A stretch of 64,000 nt of DNA from Methanofollis formosanus (lineage in GTDB: Archaea > Halobacteriota > Methanomicrobia > Methanomicrobiales > Methanofollaceae), in assembly GCF_019633745.1 (NCBI RefSeq), contig NZ_CP037968.1, positions 2,114,789 through 2,178,788 of the forward strand, written 5' to 3'. The translations under genes were made by a program, and so were the position numbers. Of this stretch, positions 30,294-39,783 are shown piece by piece. Under the pieces are notes generated by a model. The model was given only the letters and a program-made list of their open reading frames with translations, did not search any database and was not told the origin of the DNA. The stretch's first letter is position 1; every line of letters starts with the position of its first letter.

Positions 30294-31595
30294 CTAGTCC
30301 TTTTTCTTCAGGCCGATGACGACCACAGCGAACATGGCCCCGAAAATGGCCATGACCGGGATCGGCGTCCCTGCCTGCGTCTGCGTCGTTTCCGGACGTT
30401 GCATAAGTGTGCCGTTGACCGTCACCGTCGTTCCGGCCAGAACGCGGAAATCTCCGGTCCAGGGCTCATAGCCCTCGAGTTCGAGCGTGACGGTGTGGTT
30501 GCCGGGCTCGAGGTCGGGGACGGTGACCGGCGTCTTGCCGACGAGGAGGTTGTCCATATAGACTGCGGCGCCTGGAGGATTGGAGGAGACGGTCATGGCA
30601 CCCGTCGCCGGCGTGGGTTCTGCCGTGGTGAGCGGCGGCGGGACGGCCGTCGGTGTCTCCTGCGGTTCTGCGAGGGAGAGCGTATAGGCTCGCACCATGT
30701 GGTCACCGCTACCGGTCACCAGCGTGAGGCCGTCGGCGGTGAGGGCAACACCCCTGACCGCCGTTCCGGTCTCTTCGGACAGGATGCTCTCACCGTTCCG
30801 GTCAAGGATCGAGAATGTTCTGTCAAGCGAACCGGCTGCGACACTCCGGGCGTCTTCGGTCATGGAGACCGACGTGACCGATCCGCCGGCCCGAAACTCC
30901 CATATTTTTTCGCCGTCGACGGAGAAGAGATATGCCCGACCCTCAGAGGTGCCTGCAACGATATACTGGCTATCGGGGGAACACGAGACCCCCAGCACAT
31001 CACTGAAGACCGGGGTGGACCAGAGAAGTTTTCCCGAGGCGTTGAAGAGATAGAGCTGTTCGTCGGTCGACCCTGCGGCGACCAGCGATCCGTCTGGAGT
31101 GACGGCCGTGGCGAGGACGTCGGATCCGACATAATATTTCCAGAGGACCTCTCCATCTCCGTCCAGGAGGTAGACCCGGTCGTCCGACCCTCCGGCGGCC
31201 ACATATGCCCCGCCGTCGGCGACCGCGACGGCAAACCCTCTTCCCGGCAGGAGATAACTCCAGCGCCTCTCGCCGTTGATCTCATAGAGATAGACATGGT
31301 TGTCGGAGGAGGCCGCGCCCACCGCGCTCCCGTTCGGTGCGACCGAGACGCTGTTCACGTTCGCCTGTGCCTTCTTCTCCCAGAGCACCGCTCCATCGCG
31401 TCCAAGGAGCGTGACCTTCCCATCGTCTCCCCCTGCCGCCACCGCCGTGCCGTCGGCAGAGACCGAGACCCCGCGCACCGTTGCACCGGTCTCGTAGGTC
31501 CAGTCAAGGGAGGCCTCTTCTGCGACCACTATGCCGCAGAGGAGAGAGAGGGCAACGGCCAGGACGACCGTCGCCCATGCTTTGTTCTGTGTCAT
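30294..31595 (-). CDS. Secreted beta-propeller (PQQ/WD40-like) protein with PEGA domain and C-terminal anchor
   Basis: This 433-residue protein has a signal peptide at 1-25 (ATVVLAVALSLLCGIVVAEE). About seven propeller blades span 27-320, repeating VxVSxDGxxVAAGxxDxxVYLLDxxGxxLW. A Pro/Thr linker follows at about 322-345. A PEGA domain (residues about 346-402) has VSSNPPGAAVYMDN and LEPGNHTVTLELEGYEPW. A C-terminal transmembrane helix is capped by KKKD. It is probably cell-surface anchored; ligand unknown. It lies 26 bases after the smaller surface-protein gene. Confidence 0.85.
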   Translation of the reverse strand: MTQNKAWATVVLAVALSLLCGIVVAEEASLDWTYETGATVRGVSVSADGTAVAAGGDDGKVTLLGRDGAVLWEKKAQANVNSVSVAPNGSAVGAASSDNHVYLYEINGERRWSYLLPGRGFAVAVADGGAYVAAGGSDDRVYLLDGDGEVLWKYYVGSDVLATAVTPDGSLVAAGSTDEQLYLFNASGKLLWSTPVFSDVLGVSCSPDSQYIVAGTSEGRAYLFSVDGEKIWEFRAGGSVTSVSMTEDARSVAAGSLDRTFSILDRNGESILSEETGTAVRGVALTADGLTLVTGSGDHMVRAYTLSLAEPQETPTAVPPPLTTAEPTPATGAMTVSSNPPGAAVYMDNLLVGKTPVTVPDLEPGNHTVTLELEGYEPWTGDFRVLAGTTVTVNGTLMQRPETTQTQAGTPIPVMAIFGAMFAVVVIGLKKKD

Positions 31596-31621
31596 GAGGG
31601 GGGATCTCTCGGTCCTTCTAT

Positions 31622-32167
31622 TTATCTCCGGCGGATGAAGAGCATCGCACCGATCAGTCCGAGTGCCGCTGCGGCTCCACTGACCGACGCCTCGGTCGGC
31701 GTCGTCGTCGGGGCGGTCGGTGAGGTGACCGGGGTCTCAGGTACCGATGTCGTGGGGGTGACCGTCCCGGTCACCTCCTCCTCTGCGGTGACGGTAAAGG
31801 TGGTGCTTGCCTGTGCATCCCCCTCCACCCATTCGACGGTGATGGTGTACTCATCAGGCGGGAGATCGGCATCGGTCGTGAGCTCCCAGGTGTTCAGCGG
31901 CTCTCCCGCCTCGACGATCGCCGTCCCGCTCACCCCATAGAACGGCGCCTCGGTATCTTTAGCCGTCGGCTCGAAGGCCGAAGAGGTCACTTCGACCTGC
32001 AGCGTATTTCCCGGGGCGATGTTTGTCGTCCCGGTGATCGTCAGGCTTCCCGGCGCGTCGGCCTCGACCGCGTCGATATTGATCATCTCTGTCGTCTCAG
32101 CCCCTGCTCCTCCGGCGAGGAGGAGGACGACCAGGGCGACCACGAGGTAGGATACAGGGCGCACCAT
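31622..32167 (-). CDS. Small secreted, membrane-anchored surface protein
   Basis: This 181-residue protein has a signal peptide at 1-24 (SYLVVALVVLLLAGGAGAET). An Ig-like beta domain (SLTITGTTNIAPGNTLQVEV, LPPDEYTITVEWVEGDA) precedes a Thr/Pro-rich stalk likely to be glycosylated. A C-terminal helix ends FIRRR. This plan is common among methanogen S-layer-associated proteins. ATG 32167 is chosen; the TATA about 26 bases upstream predicts an almost leaderless mRNA. Confidence 0.8.
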   Translation of the reverse strand: MVRPVSYLVVALVVLLLAGGAGAETTEMINIDAVEADAPGSLTITGTTNIAPGNTLQVEVTSSAFEPTAKDTEAPFYGVSGTAIVEAGEPLNTWELTTDADLPPDEYTITVEWVEGDAQASTTFTVTAEEEVTGTVTPTTSVPETPVTSPTAPTTTPTEASVSGAAAALGLIGAMLFIRRR

Positions 32168-32187
32168 GAGTGGGGGTGATGGGAGTG

Positions 32188-32202
32188 GTGATATAAGAAG
32201 GT
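32188..32202 (-). promoter_or_regulatory. Promoter of the surface-protein operon
   Basis: On the minus strand ACCTTCTTATATCAC contains TTATAT, centred about 26 bases before ATG 32167. The start site should fall at or next to the start codon. Confidence 0.6.
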
Positions 32203-32264
32203 AGGGGAGCGCGGGAACCTGCCTCAGACCGACTGCATGGGACAGCTTTGTTGAGCTCAAATGT

Positions 32265-32450
32265 CTCGTCGCTTGGTCTCTCTTTTTTTAAGACTGAAGA
32301 ACTGGCGGTAAAAATTTTGCGATTGTGGGCGGCGATGGAACACAATCCCCATCGGTTCTCCTGTCTTGAAGAGAGCGATCAAGCGACGAGAAATTTTTAT
32401 CGCGTATGCTTGAAACGCAGGTTCATACCCTATTCTAAAAAGCAAAAAAA
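32265..32450 (-). repeat. Composite repeat, copy F (no GC hairpin)
   Basis: Right arm GGGCGGC (32327-32333), the CTGTCTTGAAGAGAGCGATC segment, the leader CAAGCGACGAGAAATTTTTA and TTCTAAAAAGC are present. The GC-rich hairpin has been replaced by AT-rich sequence. Confidence 0.6.
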
Positions 32451-32514
32451 AAAAGGGCTCTGTAGAAAACATCCTCTTTTCATCACCTCAACCCCCTTGT
32501 GACCTTCATCCATC

Positions 32515-32582
32515 GCCTTCCCTCATGCTTGCGCGGGGGCTTTGCCCCCGGACTCCCAGGATGAAGATTGGGGCGGAAAGCG
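32515..32582 (+). repeat. Type II hairpin module (copy G1)
   Basis: Left arm GCCTTCCC 32515-32522, perfect hairpin CGGGGGC/GCCCCCG at 32534-32550 and ATGAAGATTGGGGCGG. The right arm is decayed. Same module as 56160-56229. Confidence 0.6.
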
Positions 32583-32687
32583 GAGCAATGACCATGAAAG
32601 AGGGGTTGCAGTCTCCCGCCTCTCTTCGTGCGGGGGGTTCTGGGGGCGGCACGCCCCCCGTCGAAGAGAACCATCAAGACGATTTAC

Positions 32688-33009
32688 CATGAAAATGATC
32701 CAGACGATCCTCTCTTCAGGTTTGCATGAGCGTTTGAACTTTTCATATCACGTTGAAGCCGATACGCAGAGGATAGAGAATCTCTCTGATGGATCGGCCG
32801 CCCGTAATCGTCAAATCTTTCCCGCAATCTCGCGCCGGGGGCTCTGCCCCCGGCCCCCCACGACGAGGATAGCCGGGGCGGCGATGAAACTAGATCTTCC
32901 AAAGATCCTGTCGCGAGGATTGGGTTCCCGCCCACACGCCGTAGCGCAGCTCAGAAAATTTTCATCCCGTATGCTTGAGCCCGAGGCTCATGCCCGATTC
33001 TACAAAGCC
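32688..33009 (-). repeat. Composite GC-hairpin repeat, copy G (leader, type I and tail)
   Basis: Read on the minus strand: leader 33009-32950 (small hairpin GAGCC/GGCTC), type I module 32797-32882 with hairpin 32835-32853, then a tail 32796-32688. The tail (CTCTGCGTATCGGC ... GGATCATTTTCATGGT) matches the tail of copy H. It lies immediately downstream of gltX. Confidence 0.8.
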
Positions 33010-33022
33010 AAAAAAAGAAAAA
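33010..33022 (-). terminator. T-runs downstream of gltX
   Basis: On the minus strand TTTTTCTTTTTTT lies 12 bases after the gltX stop, a likely archaeal terminator for the whole ribosomal-isoprenoid operon. The repeat leader begins right after it. Confidence 0.65.
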
Positions 33023-33034
33023 CGCAGATCCCGC

Positions 33035-34717
33035 TCAGCGGTGAGCGAAGAACGCGACGACCCGGCCGTCCTCGACCCGGTCGATCCTGGCAAAGCCCAC
33101 CCGCTCGAACTGGACCGTCCCGCCGACGTGCTCTGTCACCTCGGGCTCGCAGACCCCGGCGATATCGCCCTCAGGCGTGCGGAGGGTGCACGGGATCCCG
33201 TATTCCGCCGGCAGCCACTGGATGATCGGGGCCTTCGCCTCGCGGGCCGCCGCGAGGTCGTCGCCGGCATAGGCCGCCTGCCCTTCTCCTTTCAGTTCGA
33301 TGTTGAAGAGGTCTTTGAGGCGGACCATCCCCGCCCCCTCCACTTCGGCCGCCGGGAGGACGACCGCACTGGTGAAGGCGAGTTCGCGCACGCCTCTCTT
33401 CTCGTCGCCGGGGTAAAGCGGCACCCGTGCCCTCTGTTCGGGCGCCCCCTCCACCTCGTAGCGTACGGGGTTCGGGACAAAGAAGAACCGGTCCGAAGTC
33501 TCGTCGATGACCGCCTTGTTCTGGGCATACAGGTTCTCCCACGAGAACGAGATGTCCGTGTCGCCGGTCCCGAGATCGACCATCGCCCGGCGCACCGCTT
33601 CGGGCTGGATCCCCCGGCGTGCGATCGCCCGCAGGGTCCCCAGGTGGACGTCGTCCCACCCGGTGTACGTGCCCTCGTCGATCCCCTGGTGCATTGAGGA
33701 GGTCGAAAGGACCAGCCCCTCGATGGACATCCGCCCATAATGACGGTATACCGGCGGCTTCCACCCGAAGTAGTCGAAGATATAGCGCTGCCGTCTGGTG
33801 TTGGCGATATGGTCCTTGCCCCTGATCACATGGGTGATCCCGAGGAGATGGTCGTCGACCACCACCGAGAAATTCATCAGCGGGTAGACCTTCGCCTCGA
33901 TCCGCGGGTGTGCTGGCGAATCGACGATCCTGAAGATGGAGAAGTCCCGGATCGCCGGGTCAGGGTGTTCCAGATCAGTCTTCACCCGTACCGTCACCTG
34001 CCCCTCGGCAAACCCGCCCGAGAGCATCTGCTCCCAGAGCTCCAGGTTCTCCTCCACCGTATGGGCCCGGCACGGGCAAGCCTTCTTTGCCAGTTTCAAT
34101 TCCCTGAACCGCCCCGCGTCGCAGGTGCAGACATAGGCCCCGCCGATCTCGATGAGCTTCCTGCACAGGTCATAGTAGATATCCATCCGGTCGGACTGGT
34201 AGACGATATCGGTCACCCCGAGTCCCATCCACTCGATATCCTCCTGGACCATCCGGTAGGCGTCAGGGTCCACCCGGCGCGGGTCGGTATCTTCGATCCG
34301 CAGGACATACCGCCCGCCGTACCGCTTCACATAGGCGTCGTTGAGAAACGCCGCGCGGGCGTGGCCCAGATGGAGCGGGCCTGAGGGGTTCGGGGCGAAC
34401 CGCATCACCACGCCGTCCTCGGCCTCTTCCAGGGGGGGAAGTTCTTTTTTGGTCTCCTTCTTCTTCCCGGCGTCCATCTCGTCGACGACCTCGGGGGCGA
34501 GTTCGGCAAGCTTCGCCTTCCATGCCTCCGGCGCCATCGTCGCCACCTCGGCCAGCACCTCCTCGAGGGCGGCCGGGAGTTCTTTTGCGTGCGGCCTGAG
34601 TTCGGGGTGGGTACCGAGCACCTTGCCCATCACCGCCTTTGCCCTGGGAACGCTGCCGTGCTTTGCCGCGTTCTCGAGCGCGTAGATGTAGAGGATCCGT
34701 CTGAGCGCCGCGTCCAT
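33035..34717 (-). CDS. gltX: Glutamyl-tRNA synthetase (archaeal type)
   Basis: This class I aminoacyl-tRNA synthetase has 560 residues. An archaeal N-terminal extension (1-100) precedes the HIGH-type motif PNPSGPLHLGHAR at 109-121. LRIEDTDPRR and the KMSKS variant LSTSSM near 337 follow. The C-terminal beta-barrel anticodon-binding domains are present. As in other archaea it probably charges both tRNA-Glu and tRNA-Gln. ATG 34717 starts 1 base after the idsA stop. It is the last gene of the operon. Confidence 0.96.
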   Translation of the reverse strand: MDAALRRILYIYALENAAKHGSVPRAKAVMGKVLGTHPELRPHAKELPAALEEVLAEVATMAPEAWKAKLAELAPEVVDEMDAGKKKETKKELPPLEEAEDGVVMRFAPNPSGPLHLGHARAAFLNDAYVKRYGGRYVLRIEDTDPRRVDPDAYRMVQEDIEWMGLGVTDIVYQSDRMDIYYDLCRKLIEIGGAYVCTCDAGRFRELKLAKKACPCRAHTVEENLELWEQMLSGGFAEGQVTVRVKTDLEHPDPAIRDFSIFRIVDSPAHPRIEAKVYPLMNFSVVVDDHLLGITHVIRGKDHIANTRRQRYIFDYFGWKPPVYRHYGRMSIEGLVLSTSSMHQGIDEGTYTGWDDVHLGTLRAIARRGIQPEAVRRAMVDLGTGDTDISFSWENLYAQNKAVIDETSDRFFFVPNPVRYEVEGAPEQRARVPLYPGDEKRGVRELAFTSAVVLPAAEVEGAGMVRLKDLFNIELKGEGQAAYAGDDLAAAREAKAPIIQWLPAEYGIPCTLRTPEGDIAGVCEPEVTEHVGGTVQFERVGFARIDRVEDGRVVAFFAHR

Positions 34718-34718
34718 C

Positions 34719-35693
34719 TTAGAAGCTCCTGCTGATGAAGAACTCCACGAGGTCGTCCAGGTGCTGGCGTTCCGTGCACTCGGGCAGGACCGAGAGGGCG
34801 CGCCTGGCCGTCGCCACTTTTTCTTCTGCGATCTCGCGGACCGCGTCGACCACACCGGCCTCTTCCAGTTCGGCGATCGCCCGGTCCAGTTCCTCGGGGG
34901 TGAGGTCGGACCGGCGGTACTGAGCGAGATCAAGCCCCTTCTCCCGAGCCGTGATCGCGATGAGCGTCTGCTTCCCCTCGCGCAGGTCTGAACCGCGGTC
35001 CTTCCCGCTCTTCTCGGGAGGTGCGAGGAGGTCGATGAGGTCGTCCTGGATCTGGAAGGCGATCCCGGCGTTCATCCCGTACTGGTAGAGAGCATCGACC
35101 TGGACAGCGTTCCCTCCGGCCAGAATCCCGCCGATGGCCGCCGAAGCCGCATACAGCGCTCCGGTCTTCTTCCCGGCCATCTCGATATATTCAAAGCCCT
35201 CGATCTCCCGTTCGGCCGTCTCGAAGGCCATATCCTGGTGTTGCCCCTCACAGATCTCGGCGCATGTCCGTGCCAGCATCGCCACCGCCTTCACCCGCGC
35301 CCGGTCGTCGGCGATCGCGTGGGTGATGAACTCGAAGGCCTTTGCATAGAGGACATCGCCTGCCAGAATGGCCGTCGGCTCGTCCCATTTCACGTGGACC
35401 GTCGGGGCACCTCGCCGCGTCGCGTCCCCGTCCATGATATCGTCATGGATGAGGGTGAAGGTGTGCGTCATCTCCAGGGCGACCGCTGCGTGCATCAGGT
35501 CGTCGGAGGATCCGGGGCGCACCGACTCGGCCGAGAGAAGGAGCACCGCCGGCCGCAGGCGTTTCCCGCCTGCGAGGAGCAGATGCGCACTTGCCTTAAA
35601 GAGTTCACCAAAGGCGTCACCGAAATACCGATCGAGCATCAAGTCGACCTGCTCGGCGGTTCTCTCCAGATAATCTTTGAGATCTTCGCTCAT
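34719..35693 (-). CDS. idsA: Geranylgeranyl/farnesyl diphosphate synthase
   Basis: This trans-prenyltransferase makes chains for archaeal ether lipids. The 324-residue protein has GGKRLRP, the first Asp-rich motif DDIMD at 84-88 and the second DDLID near 214. A phenylalanine five residues before the first motif fits a C20 product limit known from archaeal enzymes. ATG 35693 is chosen. It follows fni and rnj in the mevalonate part of the operon. Confidence 0.95.
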   Translation of the reverse strand: MSEDLKDYLERTAEQVDLMLDRYFGDAFGELFKASAHLLLAGGKRLRPAVLLLSAESVRPGSSDDLMHAAVALEMTHTFTLIHDDIMDGDATRRGAPTVHVKWDEPTAILAGDVLYAKAFEFITHAIADDRARVKAVAMLARTCAEICEGQHQDMAFETAEREIEGFEYIEMAGKKTGALYAASAAIGGILAGGNAVQVDALYQYGMNAGIAFQIQDDLIDLLAPPEKSGKDRGSDLREGKQTLIAITAREKGLDLAQYRRSDLTPEELDRAIAELEEAGVVDAVREIAEEKVATARRALSVLPECTERQHLDDLVEFFISRSF

Positions 35694-35710
35694 ACGAACC
35701 AGTTCTTCTC

Positions 35711-37048
35711 TTATTTGATCAACACTCTCTGCCCGTTTCTCAGGATATGGATGTCGTTGTTCAGGGTGTAACCGCACCCCTCCGCGAACCTCAGGTACCC
35801 GCCGGTCATATCGATGTCCCCGTGGGAGGGGATGATGTGTTGCGGGTTGAGGAGGTGGATCAGTTCATAGTGGTCTTCCCGGTAGGCGTGCCCGCTCACA
35901 TGGAGGTCATCGAAGATCCGTGCCCCCTGCATCCGCAGGAGCGTCTCGACCAGATGGCGCTGCCCATAGTTCATCGGGTTCGGGATGACCTTCGCCGAGA
36001 AGAGCACCTTGTCTCCCTTGGACATCTTGAACGGCGTGTCGCCGTGGGCCATCCTGGTCAGGATCGCCCCGGGCTCGCCCTGGTGGCCGGTGACGATCGG
36101 GACATACTTGTCCTTCCCGTTCTTCATGATCTGGCGGAATGTCCGGTCGACCGTCCGCCGGTTTCCGAAGACCGAGAGGTTCTTGGGGAAGGCGACGAGT
36201 TTGAGCTGCTCCGCCGTCGTCGAGTAGCGCTCCATCGACCGACCGAGAAGGACCGGCTTTCTCCCGATCTCATACGCACATTCGGCGATGGTCTTGATCC
36301 TTGAGATATGGGACGAGAAGGTCGAGACAATGATCGCACTCTTGTCGTCCTCGTAACTGGTCATCGTGTCCCTGACCAGTTCTTTTGCGATTCGCTCGCT
36401 CGGCGCCCGCCCTTTCCGGTCGATGTTGGTGGACTCCACCACGAGGGCGACGACGCCCTCCTTCCCGATCTGGCGCAGCCGCGCGAAGTCGGGCGGGTCG
36501 CCGAGCACCGGCGTCCGGTCGAGTTTGAAGTCGTTGGCGTACACCACCGCCCCGCGCTTGGTGTGGAGCACCGCCATCACCGTGTCGATGATCGAGTGCT
36601 GCATCCGCACAAACTCGAGGGTGAGGTTCTGGGAGATGCGGTACCGGTTGCCTGACCGCAGCACCTGGAGTTTGTTGTTCACCCCGAACTTCTGTTCGCC
36701 CTGGATCTGCTGCTTGATCAGTTCGATGGTATACGGCGTCCCGATGATGGGAGCATTGTATCGGTGGGCGAGTTTGGGGATCGCACCGATATGGTCCAGG
36801 TGACCGTGCGTACACACGATCGCTTTCACCGTCCCCTCGACGGTGTTCATCATGGTGTCGTCAGGGATGGCCTTCATCTCGATCAGGTCCAGGGAATGCA
36901 TGTTTTCGAGTTCTGCATCCTCGTGGATCATGATCTGGTCGAGCCGCAGCCCCATATCGAAGACGACGATCTCCTTTCCGCAGCGGACGGCGGTCATGTT
37001 TCGGCCGACTTCGTTATAGCCGCCCACTGCAACGATCTCAATATCCAT
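35711..37048 (-). CDS. rnj: Archaeal RNase J family ribonuclease
   Basis: This 445-residue metallo-beta-lactamase/beta-CASP nuclease has HGHLDHIGA (81-89) binding two zincs, YANDFKLDRTP, STFSSHISRI in the beta-CASP domain and a final IPSHGDIDMTGGY. It is expected to be a 5'-3' exoribonuclease in RNA turnover. It sits between fni and idsA, a placement conserved in many euryarchaea. Confidence 0.93.
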   Translation of the reverse strand: MDIEIVAVGGYNEVGRNMTAVRCGKEIVVFDMGLRLDQIMIHEDAELENMHSLDLIEMKAIPDDTMMNTVEGTVKAIVCTHGHLDHIGAIPKLAHRYNAPIIGTPYTIELIKQQIQGEQKFGVNNKLQVLRSGNRYRISQNLTLEFVRMQHSIIDTVMAVLHTKRGAVVYANDFKLDRTPVLGDPPDFARLRQIGKEGVVALVVESTNIDRKGRAPSERIAKELVRDTMTSYEDDKSAIIVSTFSSHISRIKTIAECAYEIGRKPVLLGRSMERYSTTAEQLKLVAFPKNLSVFGNRRTVDRTFRQIMKNGKDKYVPIVTGHQGEPGAILTRMAHGDTPFKMSKGDKVLFSAKVIPNPMNYGQRHLVETLLRMQGARIFDDLHVSGHAYREDHYELIHLLNPQHIIPSHGDIDMTGGYLRFAEGCGYTLNNDIHILRNGQRVLIK

Positions 37049-37067
37049 TTTCTTTCTCCTTGTGTCT

Positions 37068-38102
37068 TTATTCACAGAGCATCTGCCTGGTCGTCCCGGT
37101 GATATAGGTCCGCACCTGTGCAAGGTCCCGGACACTGCCCGAGCCGGTCAGAAACATTGCGACCCGCAGTTCCCGGAGGAACGCCCTGACTGTCTGTTCA
37201 AGCGCGTCTTCGCTCTCCATTGCCGGTTTGAGGAGGGGGAGGGCCATGCCCCCGAGGTCTGCACCGAGCGCGAGGGCCCTGGCGATATCGATCCCGCTTC
37301 TCACGCCGCCGGTGGCGATCACCGGCCCGCTGCCGGCCACCTCGCAGAGGCTTACCACGGTCGGGATTCCCCATCCGAGGAAACGCTGGCCGAGAGCCTT
37401 CAGTGCTTCGTCCCCGCCGGTCCGCTCCACTTCGACCGCCGCCCACGAGGTGCCGCCCGCACCGCCGAGGTCGATCGCCGCCGCGCCCGCACCCCAGATG
37501 AGACGTGCGGTCTCCGCCGTGATCCCGGCTCCGGTCTCCTTGAGGATCACCGGGGTCCTGAAGTCCCTGCAGAGGTCTGCGATCGCGGCAAGGCACCCGC
37601 GGGCATCGTGGTCGCCTTCGGGCTGGGTCGCTTCCTGGAGGAAGTTGAGGTGGATACAGAGGGCGTCCGCCTCGATCATCTCGACCGCCCGCTCGGCCCA
37701 TTCGGCGCCGTGGTCGCGGAGCTGCACCGCCCCCAGGTTGGCGCAGAGGAAGGCGTGCGGCGCCTCGTCTCTGACCACCGTGAAACTCTCCTCGAGTTCG
37801 GGGTGTTCGAGGGCGGCCCGCTGGGAACCGACCCCCATCCCGAGTCTGAACTCCTCGGCAACCCGTGCAAGTCGCCGGTTCACCTCGGTGGTCGCCGGGT
37901 GGCCACCGGTCATGGCGGCGATAAAGAGCGGGGAGCCAAGCTCTGCTCCCAGGAAACGCGTCTGCAGTCTGATCCCCTCAAGGTCGAGTTCGGGGAGGGC
38001 CGCGTGCGCGAGCCTGACGTCCTCGAACCCGGCTCTTCCTGCCTCGACCTGTGTGTTGCAGCAGATCTGGAGGTGGTCGAGTTTGCGGGAGGGTGTCTGC
38101 AT
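37068..38102 (-). CDS. fni: Type 2 isopentenyl-diphosphate delta-isomerase
   Basis: This FMN-dependent isomerase interconverts IPP and DMAPP. The 344-residue TIM barrel begins SRKLDHLQIC, then has LFIAAMTGGHP, GMGVGSQRAAL, CIHLNFLQEATQPEGD and a phosphate-binding VIATGGVRSGIDIARAL. ATG 38102 (MQTPSRKLDHL) is chosen over a long upstream extension. It follows ipk after 62 bases. Confidence 0.95.
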   Translation of the reverse strand: MQTPSRKLDHLQICCNTQVEAGRAGFEDVRLAHAALPELDLEGIRLQTRFLGAELGSPLFIAAMTGGHPATTEVNRRLARVAEEFRLGMGVGSQRAALEHPELEESFTVVRDEAPHAFLCANLGAVQLRDHGAEWAERAVEMIEADALCIHLNFLQEATQPEGDHDARGCLAAIADLCRDFRTPVILKETGAGITAETARLIWGAGAAAIDLGGAGGTSWAAVEVERTGGDEALKALGQRFLGWGIPTVVSLCEVAGSGPVIATGGVRSGIDIARALALGADLGGMALPLLKPAMESEDALEQTVRAFLRELRVAMFLTGSGSVRDLAQVRTYITGTTRQMLCE

Positions 38103-38164
38103 ATCTTTTCTGATCTCAATCCCTCCGAAATGTATCTGGGTGTGCCTGCCGTACTCTCTGGCTC

Positions 38165-38920
38165 TCACCTTCTGACTATCGTTCCGCCGTGATCTTTTTC
38201 GTCGAGGAAGTCCTCGATCCGGGATATATGGAATATATGCGACTCCACTCCCGCGTCGGCAAGTGCGAGCAGTTCGGTGATCTTCCCTTTCATGCCGCCG
38301 GTGACGTCGGTGTTCCCTGAACACCCGATAGACAGACGTCCGACTGTGTCCCTTGTGATCTCCGGTACGACCGCTCCCTCGTCGAGGACGCCCGGGACGT
38401 CGGTTGCAAGCCCGACCCGTCCCGCCTCGAGCGCGATGGCGAGGTACCGGATGATCTGGTCACCTGAAATGATACAGGCACCGCGGCGTGCGTCCATCAC
38501 CACGTCCCCATGAAGGACCGGGGTGATGCCCAGCCGCACCAGTTGAGCTATAGGTATGCACTCACAGGATATGAGTTGTCCGCTCTGGGCACGGCACGCG
38601 GCGAGGGGGTGGACACCGATCGCGTCCACGCCGTGTGCACGCAGTGCCGCCACCACCGCCCGGTTGAGCCCGGCGACCGCCTCGTGGGTGACGGCGATCC
38701 CTGCTTTGTTCGCAGGGCCGACGCCGTCCTGGATGTGGTACTCCTTCGCCTCCGGGTGCCCGCAGGACCCCGCACCATGGACCAGGACCAGCCGGAGATC
38801 GGGCCTGGCCGCGATCACTCCGGCGAGCGTCGCTAGGCGCGCATACTCGACGCCCCCGGTGCCGGCCTTGTCGGTGACGATGCTCCCGCCGAGTTTGAGC
38901 AGTGTGATTCTGTTATCCAT
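38165..38920 (-). CDS. Isopentenyl phosphate kinase
   Basis: This amino-acid-kinase-fold enzyme of 251 residues makes IPP from isopentenyl phosphate, the last step of the archaeal alternative mevalonate route. It has LLKLGGSIVTDK at the N-terminus, LVLVHGAGSCGHPEA with the substrate-selecting His, and GCSGNTDVTGGMKGKI. ATG 38920 overlaps the mvk stop by 8 bases. Confidence 0.94.
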   Translation of the reverse strand: MDNRITLLKLGGSIVTDKAGTGGVEYARLATLAGVIAARPDLRLVLVHGAGSCGHPEAKEYHIQDGVGPANKAGIAVTHEAVAGLNRAVVAALRAHGVDAIGVHPLAACRAQSGQLISCECIPIAQLVRLGITPVLHGDVVMDARRGACIISGDQIIRYLAIALEAGRVGLATDVPGVLDEGAVVPEITRDTVGRLSIGCSGNTDVTGGMKGKITELLALADAGVESHIFHISRIEDFLDEKDHGGTIVRR

Positions 38921-39782
38921 CTTTCTCTTTGCGTATGCCTTTGGTGTCGATTGTCGTGATGATCGAACGTGCCCCCATCGCATCAATCGCACCTGCAACT
39001 CTGCTCTTCGCGTGTTTTGGACAGAGCGCAACCATACACCCGCCGCCACCGGCCCCGGTCAACTTTGCGCCGAAGGCCCCGGCCGCCCTGGAAGAGAGCA
39101 CGAGTTTGGAGAGCACCGGATGGCCGACGCCGAGGGCCTCGAGGAGGGCGTGGTTGATGTCCATGCACTTGCCGAGCTGTTGCGGTTTGTTCATCGACTT
39201 GATCGCCTGCGTCGTCACCGCGCCGATGGCGTCCAGGATGGGGTCCACGATCTCGGGGTTGTGCTGCCGTTCCTTTGCCACATGCTCCACCATCTTCGCG
39301 GTTGAATGAGAGATCTGGGAGTTTCCGATGACCAGGTGGAGGTTTTGTGGTGGCAGGCGACGTTTCGAGTCTCCGGTGATCAGGACGATCCCGCCGAAGG
39401 TCGTGACATAGGTGTCGGTCGGGCTCGCCCGCCCCTTCTGGACCTTCTTCTCGATGGCAAAGGCGCGGCGTGCAATCTCTTCTTTTGAAAAATTGAGTCC
39501 GAACTCATCTGAGATCGCGGCGAGGGTCGCGGTGGTCACGGCGGCCGACGATCCCAGGCCCGAAGACGAGGGGATCTGGGACCTGATGTACACGCTCCCC
39601 TTCACGCCGGTCGACCTGAAACACTCCTCGATATAGGGTGAACGCACCCGCGGGGGATGACGGTGCTTCCTGACCGTCACGGTGACCCGGGGCTTGATGG
39701 CCATTGCCACCCCCGGTTTCCCGTAGACGACGGCATGCTCGCCAAAAAGGAAGACCTTGCCGGGTGCGCTCCAGGTAGCCAC
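38913..39782 (-). CDS. mvk: Mevalonate kinase
   Basis: This GHMP kinase of 289 residues opens SAPGKVFLFGEHAVVYGKPG. The ATP loop is PSSSGLGSSAAVT, and the C-terminal motif KLTGAGGGGCMVAL closes the active site. The start is GTG 39782, one base after the MEMO-family stop. It phosphorylates mevalonate for lipid synthesis. Confidence 0.96.
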   Translation of the reverse strand: MATWSAPGKVFLFGEHAVVYGKPGVAMAIKPRVTVTVRKHRHPPRVRSPYIEECFRSTGVKGSVYIRSQIPSSSGLGSSAAVTTATLAAISDEFGLNFSKEEIARRAFAIEKKVQKGRASPTDTYVTTFGGIVLITGDSKRRLPPQNLHLVIGNSQISHSTAKMVEHVAKERQHNPEIVDPILDAIGAVTTQAIKSMNKPQQLGKCMDINHALLEALGVGHPVLSKLVLSSRAAGAFGAKLTGAGGGGCMVALCPKHAKSRVAGAIDAMGARSIITTIDTKGIRKEKDG

Positions 39783-39783
39783 G

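Noticed and set aside
30399-31940. 513-codon open frame antisense to the propeller and surface-protein genes
   Set aside because: It crosses the 3' boundary of two good genes and is rich in Arg/Gly/Asp without domain.
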